From Mesostigma viride (Eukaryota; Streptophyta; Mesostigmatophyceae; Mesostigmatales; Mesostigmataceae), in assembly GCA_009746045.1 (NCBI GenBank), contig RPFO01000231.1:346388-410387 (forward strand): 64,000 nucleotides of DNA, read 5' to 3'. Position 1 is the first letter of the stretch, and each line of letters starts with the position of its first letter. Of this stretch, positions 25,201 through 34,200 are shown piece after piece. The position numbers and the translations under genes were made by a program. The notes beneath the pieces were generated by a model. The model was not told the DNA's origin. It saw only the letters and a list, made by a program, of their open reading frames with translations, and searched no databases.

Positions 25201-28200
25201 CAGGGCCGCGGCAGCATATAAAATTCCGCCAGCGACCCGAATCAGAGGCGCACACCAATCAACGCCATGCAAGACAATTAACCCAATTGATGGGGTCGAC
25301 CGATACCAATACTACCGGATGCATGGTTGCAGGCGACGATGCTTATCACAACTGGGATAATAATCGCGCGTGGCAGACATGTTGCGCGCGACCAAGCACA
25401 GTGGCGGGCACGCAACAGTTGGGGTGCGCAACAGTGATCCGCGGGGCGCGCACGCGCCAGCATGTGACAGCGTTGTAAACGCCACCGCCGAGCAAAGGCC
25501 AAAATATGGATCACGGCAGTCGTCATCAGCGACTACGGGAGGTGCTCGCGTGCAGAACTGTCCAATACGGTCGATGCAGGGAGGACCACCAAGCTGAATC
25601 ACGTCTTGCCTGTGCGGAGATGCGCGCGCAAGCGCTGAACTCGTCATCCCGTCTGCAAGACTGTCCATGAGGAGGTCGCGACCCTCACATTCCTCCAATG
25701 CTAGGGCCCACCCCTCCCGACCGCGCCTTCCGTTGACGATACTCGTGGAGTACCTGGCGACCCTGCTCACCAATTTCCTCGAGGATCTTCCCGGGATTAG
25801 CGAGGTGATCCGCATTGTATGCGAGCTGGTATTCGTTCACGTTGGCGCGCGTTTGAGCGAGGTCTACCCACGTCCCGGTGGGCCAGTACGACATGAATGC
25901 GGCCAGGTATTGCGGGTGCGTGAACATGATTGTGCCCGCGTTCCAATCAATAACCCCACATCCATGCTCCGCAAAGAAACCCCCCGCCATGGTCAACACT
26001 ACGACGCGCACCTGGAGAGCGTTGAAGCGAAAGCCCGGAGCCCTCACAAAGTTGGGCACAACCCAGTCGAGGAATGCCTCTCCCTCGCACGGAGCATACT
26101 TGGGACAGTCAACCTTTCGAGGTTTACCATCTACCATGTATTTTGGCAGCTCCCGCTTGGGGCCGTAACGCGTACCAGAACCCTCTGGCGTCGATTATAG
26201 GCAGTCCTGGGGTCGCAGGGCCACCCTCCCTGGGTGCAAGTCGAAGCAGACTAGCTCGCGCATGGAGCCTCGCTCCACATACGCATGAGTACCTGCCTCA
26301 AAGTGCAGCGGTTGCGGTCGATGATAGTCCGCGCTGTCGACGGCCACGAACAGCGGTGGTGGGAGTTCAATGTAGACGGGAACACCCCGAAACTCACGTA
26401 AGGGGCGTACTCGTTGTGGGCCGGGAAACGCGCTGACGTAAGCGCCCACCGTCCAGGGCGCCGGTCGAGCCACCGCCTGTACGATCAAAGACCCCTGCGC
26501 GGGAGATATAAAGCCCACCGCTGGTATCGGGCCACGCCTCTCTGGTATATGGGCGCGGGACGTCTCCACGCGGACCACCCGCTCGGAGTAAGTTCGCGCT
26601 TCTCGGCGCGGACTCTGGGAATCCGCGGAGACGCTGCCCGCCGACACCTCGTTCGTACATGCGCGACGTCTTACTTCTCGCTGGGCATCCGGTTCCACTT
26701 GGGGCCGTTTCTGGTTGCGCTCAATATCCTCGGAATCGAGCTTAGTCAGGTCGGTCGAGCCGCCCGTTCGCCGGGTCGGTCCCGTCCCGACAAGAACCGT
26801 CATCCCCCCCGTTCCCTGGGTCCGAATGGTTCGCACGGCATCACCGTCCTGTTGCTAGATCGGTGTCACCACAGGTGTGACAGAACTGCCCGTTCGCCGA
26901 GTCAGCCCTGCTTGCACATGGCGTTGGGGATGCTTGTCGACCCAATTACCACGATGGTGCGTACACATCGACGTGAATAACACAAGTGCCTTCGCGGCAT
27001 CCTGGCTACACGTGATCAAGACCGTTGTCATAGCGCCCCCACCACTCCTGTACCTTGCATGGCCATGGGGTACAGTACATTTTGAAGCCCACGCAGCCCG
27101 CCCACCATGCACATGGAACGCCCTGCTCTGAGTCCCTCATCCATGCAACCTCGTAGGCGCGCGGACACGAGCCACTTGCAAATTACGCTCGATCGGCCTC
27201 CACCAGTGGTGCAAGGAACAACTCCCTACCGGGCTCAGCCCACAGGAGGGACGCGAACACTGCGCGATGCACAGGGTCGCGGGCAGTGACTAGGTGCTCA
27301 GACTCCAGCAGCTCGATCCTGCCTGCCTCTCAGTCTCAGGTCGCCGTTACAGTCCCCGTGACTTGCCCTCGACGGCCAGATCCCACACGTCCCATGTACC
27401 TCAGTGCTCTGCCATGGCCCAGCGCGCGTCAGCGCCGGGTCCGCTCAGAGCGGATGTACCGGCCCAATGCAGTGATACCGGGTGTTACTCGGACACCGGC
27501 AGTCTGCGAGGTGACAGCGCCACATCATGTGGCATCGGCACCATGCACGCGCACTGTTGAGGCGGTGAGACAATGACCGGACACTGCCACCGGCTTCGGA
27601 TGCAACCACGACCGGCACCAGTGCAACCAGTGCAACCACGACCGGCTGGGTCATCCACCCCTACTGCCGGCGGTACGTGCTGTCGCCATGCAACTGCACC
27701 GTGCCTGCATATGCTTGCAGCCCCGGGGGCCCCTACTCCCGACAGTTGCGGCGGACGCGGGCGCGCCCTGCATGCACGGGTACTCGAGCCCGGGAGTGCC
27801 CTGACCCAGCTAGGCGTCGACTCAATGCCGGAGTAGCCAATTGGTTGGCTACCGACAATGCAACAAGGTGTTGTACATCTGTTTGCCGGCCGACCACGAT
27901 TCAATACAGGCTCCACCATGCCTGATCGCCCAGTCGCATCGGTGTTGCAACAGTCTCCATGCACCGTGCCGTCTCCATGCACCGTGCCGCACTATTGAAA
28001 TTAATCACGTGCGGTTGCACGAGAAGCCATGCACGTCCCTCACGCGCCAGGAAGTCAGGGAGCCGTGACTCATAGCCGCCAGCCGGAAGGCTCCTTATAA
28101 TAATACTTGGCCGCATGCCATGCGACTCCGCGTCCGTTGGTCACGCGGGACGCGACATGCAGTCAGGCCGTAGCCTGGGGTCTCTGGCACGCTGCCGAAT

Positions 28201-31200
28201 CCGGCATCCCGCGCGGAGATGCCTCGGTACGGACGCCTTAGTAGAAGAATCATCAAGCATCCGGTGAGCCCATGTCCAAAAAGACCAGGACCATGTGCAC
28301 ATGCGGTGCTGAGTGCCTGACGTGGTCCTCTTTGGGACGACCCGTTCAAGCCCACCACCAATTGCAGATTATCCCATAGAGAATATAGCATAGATAAAAT
28401 ATATTATATAGAAAATAGAGAATATCGAAAATATATAATATCCGCACGCTGGCGCATCGATCCCTGGCATGGCAGTAGAAGGGTCGTCGAATCCACGCGC
28501 GGCTGCGGTGGATTCCTACATAGAGGGCCGGCTCGATCCAAGCCGAACCGTGCCGATCATACAGGAGCTAGATATAATTAAGAAGAGTATGGTATCATAA
28601 AGAAGTGTAGTGGACCAGTACAAGTACTTAGTATATAAAAGGTAGGTATAGTAAAGAAGTATATGGTATTATTAGTAGCCATCTGGCTTCATACGCCCTG
28701 CGACCCCTCCCCTTCCCCCGGGGACGACGCGTCCACGCGATCGTCCTATTACTGCCAAGGAGTCAAGGAAGCTGGACCGCCGGGCGCTCGTGTGTAATGC
28801 TATGTGCCCTATGCTCGCTGTCAGGGCACCAAAAGGAACCATCGGGAAACCAAACCACTCGCCGGCGCACGCGAATGTCCACATCCTGCGCGTCCAAAGT
28901 CGAGCCCAATGATGATGTCCGCTGCGCCCAGCGGTGCGACCGTGGCTGTGAGCACCACAGGGATGCCTTGAATCACAGCCTTGATATAAACCCGACCAGG
29001 TGAGGGGCTCTTGCGACCAGCTGAATAGGTCACATTCACCACTGTCGCATATGGCCGGATATCGTATCCTGCGCGACGCGCCAATGCCTCGTTGATGAAC
29101 GACGTAGACGCACCCGTGTCCACCATGAACTGCACGTCCATGACGGTCTTGTCCTTAAGGTAGGGGTCTAATGCTGATCCCGGTACAGCCAGACCTCCCC
29201 TAAAAAGGAGCAAGTTGCGGGTACCAGCCGGAGTTGCGCGCGTAGGCTGGTCGGAGCTCGCTGCGCTACCCGTGGCCGGCTGCGTGCTTGGGGCAGAGTC
29301 CTCGCCCAAGGATGCATCCGCACTTGTATTCGCTACAAGCGGGGTGCGACTATCTACTGTAACGACTGATTCTGCGCCCGCGCTGGTATTCGCTACCAAC
29401 GGGGTGTCCTTATCTAAGCTGTCTATCTGCCCGACGTTATTGACTTGCGCTATCTTATCTACCTGTCCTACATCTACCTCTATCCGTGTAGGCAGGGACA
29501 CTACGCACGAGGAACGGAGGGCCGGGAGACCGCCTCGTTCGACCGCCCGGTCCACTCTTCCCCCTCTACCTCATCCTCCTCGTCGCCATGCCCATAGCCG
29601 GCGACCGCCTTGCCATCCATAACCCCCGAGGCGCCATTACCCGAGTCCTGTTGCTGTGAGAACAACTCATTCAACTCGCGGTTCACCCGCTGGAACGAAG
29701 GACCCGTAGCGCGGGGCGTCTGGTGCTGCGTGGGACGCTGCCGGGCGTCCTGCAACTTGGCTGCGCGCTCGCCCGCGTTGCGAGGCCGGTCTGGGCGCCG
29801 TGCTTGTTCCGGGCGCTTACCGAAGGCAGGCCCGGAGAAACGGGGTGACGTCTGCTCGTCGCCACGATCGCGATCCCGTGGTGGTCGCGTGCAGTCCTTC
29901 TTGAGATGACCGACCTCGCCGCACCGGAAGCATCGCGCCTTGGACGCATCGATTGCATTGACCTGGGGCGCTTCATACTCGCCGTCCTCCTGCTCGTGGT
30001 CGATAATGTCCTCAGAGGACCCATCTTGGTCCACCGTAGTGAAGTGGACGCGACGCGGTGCAGCACCAGCATGCCGATAGGTGACCGCTGCGCGGCGGCG
30101 TGCGAGCACATCTGACACCTTTAGAAGGTACTGCTGGATCTCGATCACATCCCACTGCTCCCACGGTATCTCAGCAAAGCGCTTTAGCACCTCATCTAGG
30201 AGCTCCGGACTCAGCGCCTCAATGAACCGCGACCTATATTCGGTCCAGGTCAAGTCCTCAAGGCGAGCCGAGAATGCTTCAAACTCTGTCAGAAACTCGC
30301 GGAACGGTGTGGTGCCTTGGCGTAGCTTGGCAAAAGCCAGACGCTCGTGGAGCTTCCAGTCAGGGGGCACCAGCTTGCGCTCAATGCGCTCTAGTAGCTC
30401 CTCTACTGTGCGAGGGTACAAGCGCGACGCGACACTCTCACAGTTGAGTATGCCGACCACTGAGGGATCCATGCAGTTGGTGACGACGTAGGAGATAAGA
30501 ACCTCGGTAGCTAGCTCCCACCCATTGTGGTTGCACCACGCCCAGTAGATCTGTACCCACATACGCGTCCATTCGTCGATCTCGCGAGGGTTCATAGTCG
30601 CGCGCAGCTTGGGCACTGGTTTAAAGTCAGGCATGGGCGGCGCCTTAAACGCGTCGGCCCGAGGTCCGCCCACTGCGCGATATGGCGGAACGTTAAAGAT
30701 CGACAACGACTCATCTGCCGATGCAGGCGCTGACCTAGTCGCGCTGCGTTGTAGCCAGACAGATGAGGGATGCGCGTAGCTAGGATCACTGGGTGCCATG
30801 CGACTCAAGTTGAGGTTATTGCCATGCGACACGCTCGGCCGCGCAGGTCCGGCTGCTGGGACATTGCGCGCCGGATGGGACGACGCGGGCCTAGCCTCAT
30901 CGTATACCGGAGGTGGAGCCCTAGCCTCGTCCTGGGTCCACAGCGATGTCGCATTGGACTGCAGGTCACCGCTAAAAGAAACCCGTCGACCGCTCGCCCA
31001 GGGATGTTGTAATCGTTGGGCACGTTGCGCGTGATAATAGGTCGCGTTCTGACTAAGCGGACCAAACATCTGCGACCCGGTCGGCTGGCTTAGCGGCTGC
31101 TGCTGCTGCTGCAACGGCGGAAGCTGCTGCGGCTGCTGCCACTGTTGCTGCTGCGGCGGCGGTGGCTGCTGCTGCTGTACTGGCTGCTGCTGCCACTGCT

Positions 31201-34200
31201 GCGGCAACGGCTGTTGCTGTTCCGAATGCTGCTGTGGGGACTGCACTGGGTGCTGCTGCGGCTGCCCGGGCGGGCGTTGCTGCGGCTGCACTGACTGGTG
31301 CTGGGCTGCACTCGTGGGATTCGATCTGGGCCGGGTCTCATCACCTGCCCGTTCCATCAGCTGGTTATACTCAGCCTGCATTCGCTGCGGCTGGTATTCC
31401 TCCCTATTATCCATCCTATCCGCTCCTCGTGGCCTTCGCGGCTCACGGGAGGTACTAGCCAGCTCACCTGGGTGACCTATAGGACTGCCTTGCTGGTAGG
31501 ACGAGCCCTGTTGTGATACCTCCTGTACTTGGTACTCTGGGCTGCCCTGCCTATCCAAGTCTACACCGCCCTCCTCGGAATGACTCCTAGCCGTGCCGCG
31601 TACCTTCTTTTTACCCCGCGGCATGTTTACCAGTACCACATCCACAAGAGAAGGAAGGAAGGAGAGAAGAAGAAGGAGGAAAATGCCATGCACATGCCCA
31701 CAAGCAATCAACCAAGCGACTGCCCTACGTTATTCTGCTAATGTAGCTATTATATAGTAAGCTATAATTAGTACTCTACTCCTCTAGAAACTAGGTGGCT
31801 GCCTAGGTGGGGTGCTGACAGTGAGTTGGCTGAACGTGACTGTGACAGCCTGTGTGTCCCCCGTCCTGCTCTCTACTGTTGCACTATTGGGTGCACAACT
31901 ACGGCCCCTAGGCATTGGGCGAGTCCTAATCTCCTGAGGTGGTGCCTCTACGTGCAAGCCTACTGGACGTGTCATGTATTCCTGGATAAACCTATCTGCT
32001 TCCCATGCTGTCTTGAATCCCTTAAAGATAGCCCTATGCCTATCCACTATATAGTTCTTGCAGTCTACCCAGCTATAGAAAATACCTACTTTCCCTGTGC
32101 CTCCATCATGTGCCACAGCATAGTAAAGTTGCCTAGATACATCACTATCCCAACCCCCAAGTCCATTATTATATCTATTATTATTTCTATTATTACTATT
32201 AGCCATCACACACGTTGTCTATTGCCAGCAGACAGAGATAGAAAAGAGAAAGGAACCTTTTTACCTCTAGTGTGTGACCTGTCACAGGGGTGGGATGCCA
32301 ACTGGCTCTAATCTAATCACTATCACAGAAATCAGGAGCTTCGCGCCCCTAATTCCATACAAGAGGGTAGCCTCCGTGATAACTGCCCGCCTTTTCGCAA
32401 GGACGAAGCCACGGAAACCACCCTACCAGCGCCCACAGCTTTCGCAGCCAGGACGCTAGTCACAATACGTCACAGAAACGACAAATTCACAAACAAAACA
32501 ACAAGGATGGGCGCACATCCTACGCGTTGCAGGTAAGAGAGTCGGAGCAAAGCGGTTGGCTGCAAGCTACTACCACATACTGCATGACAAAACGTACCTT
32601 GGCGTTGCGCAGCCGACTTTCCTCCCTAGCTTGTGGCGCCGATTCCTTGTAGTGGTGCAGAGCCGAGCTCCCCGTCGGTGCCCAGTCGACGGGTGATGCT
32701 TCTAAGCCCTACACTTGACCGCCCTTTCAGCTAGACGATGCCGCCTTTCACCACAGCCAGCTGCCCAGGCTGGCGGGTCGAACTCGGCTTTCTATCTCAC
32801 TAAATATTGGGCCGGTCCAGCGCAGGCCCTGCGCTATTAAGAATGCACCTAGCGGCTTAAACACAAGGCTCTTCGCGAGCACCTGTGGAAAACCTCTAGA
32901 ACTACCTCCGATCCAGTGTTACGTCCCGGTGCCGGACGGTGCGAAAGATCTAATCTAGTATAAGGTGCAGTTTAATAAGCCGGCATAGCCGCGCATCCGC
33001 GTACCGCGATAGCAAGCAAAGATCGCAGTAAATTGACTAACTGAGCCGCGGTTTATCCTCAGCTAGGCCTTATAGCATGATTAATTAATCTAGCTATATA
33101 ACACGGCATGTCATGAGGCAAATGACATCCGGATTAGTGCCCCTTGGTCTGAGAGAGTCGTCAACACTCGTTTCATTAATCATCAAACCAAAGAGAGAGA
33201 GTCCATCGTCCACAGACCAATTTCACCTAGCTGCGCTACCAAGCTGGCAAGTTGGTGTGCAGGCGCGCCGACATGCGCGCCGATCTTCCAGATACTGCCG
33301 TCAAGCCCCAATAGGTTCTGTCTGACGTCTAGGGCCGGTCCGGCCCCTAGAAGATCTCGTACTTCTGGCTAGGCCCAAAATAACTGGTCCGGAACATACA
33401 AAGTACCAAATAAACACACACAAGTCCCGAACTTAGGACAAATTCCCAAATAAGTCCCGAACTGAGTCCTATAGTCCGGCGGACTATGAAAGCGAGCTAT
33501 CGAAAGTCCCAAACGAATAACAAATGACTTTCGACTTATTTATTGAAGGCATTGTTACGCCCATACAAAGGTCTGGGCCGTAACACTGTTGATCTATTGA
33601 TGGATATTGGTGATATCTAATGGTGCAATATTGTTGGCCTGGGTCACAATCACGGTTTGTGCATATGCTGCCCTCAACTGCAGCTTACATCAACCCTGCC
33701 TGCCAGTTCACAAGGTCCGATATCATACCGGACAGCGACATCACCTGCCCCGCGGATATCGCCGTGGAGGCTCGCATCACATTCACCATGGCCAACTGCA
33801 CGACGACCCAGTTGGACTTAGCAGCGCTTGCGACCACCATAAGCAGCGTTGTCAACATTTCCGCGTGCGCGCTTGAGCTGGACTTTGTCTCCAGCGAGGA
33901 GCTGGTTGCCCAAAAACGCCGGCACTTGACGTCCGCGGGCGACGGCCGCATCACCCTGCTGCTGCTCGCCTTCGTGCCCACCGAGCAGGCAGGGACTACG
34001 CTCATTGCTGACTTCAACACCACGGCGACGCTGGCGGCGTTGCTCGCTATGCTGGATGGTAACATCGGTGCCGTGATTGACATCGAGGTGACAACCGCGC
34101 TTGCCCACCTGTCGTCGGCCACCTCGGACCCCCATTTCGTGACACCGTTTGCAGAAAAATTTGACTTCAACGGTGTGGCCGGCCAGACGTACTGCATCAT

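Larger units (their letters stand above)
24070..33585 (-). mobile_element. Young non-autonomous LTR retrotransposon (gag-protease type)
   Basis: Two LTRs (668 and 669 nt) with TGTTACG...CGTAACA ends differ only by about one substitution and one indel. The element is flanked by the 5-bp duplication CTGTT (24,065-24,069 and 33,586-33,590). It reads on the minus strand in this order: LTR, primer-binding site, leader, small RNase H1/viroplasmin-type protein, gag with zinc knuckle, aspartic protease, an unassigned region, polypurine tract, LTR. No reverse transcriptase, RNase H catalytic or integrase motif was found in any frame. That fits gag-bearing non-autonomous elements mobilised by a related autonomous partner. 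It lies antisense in an intron of the four-Cys repeat gene. Confidence 0.9.

Noticed and set aside
26414..26980. Plus-strand 188-codon ORF
   Set aside because: It overlaps the longer minus-strand frame in a GC-rich region and resembles nothing known.
29501..29557. Slippery heptamer for gag-protease frameshifting
   Set aside because: No X XXY YYZ site with a clear downstream stem could be pointed to, although the frames are in -1 relation.
31624..31711. Signal peptide on Gag from the upstream Met
   Set aside because: The hydrophobic 29 residues precede a better Met (M-P-R-G-K-K-K) and a secreted Gag makes no sense for this element type.
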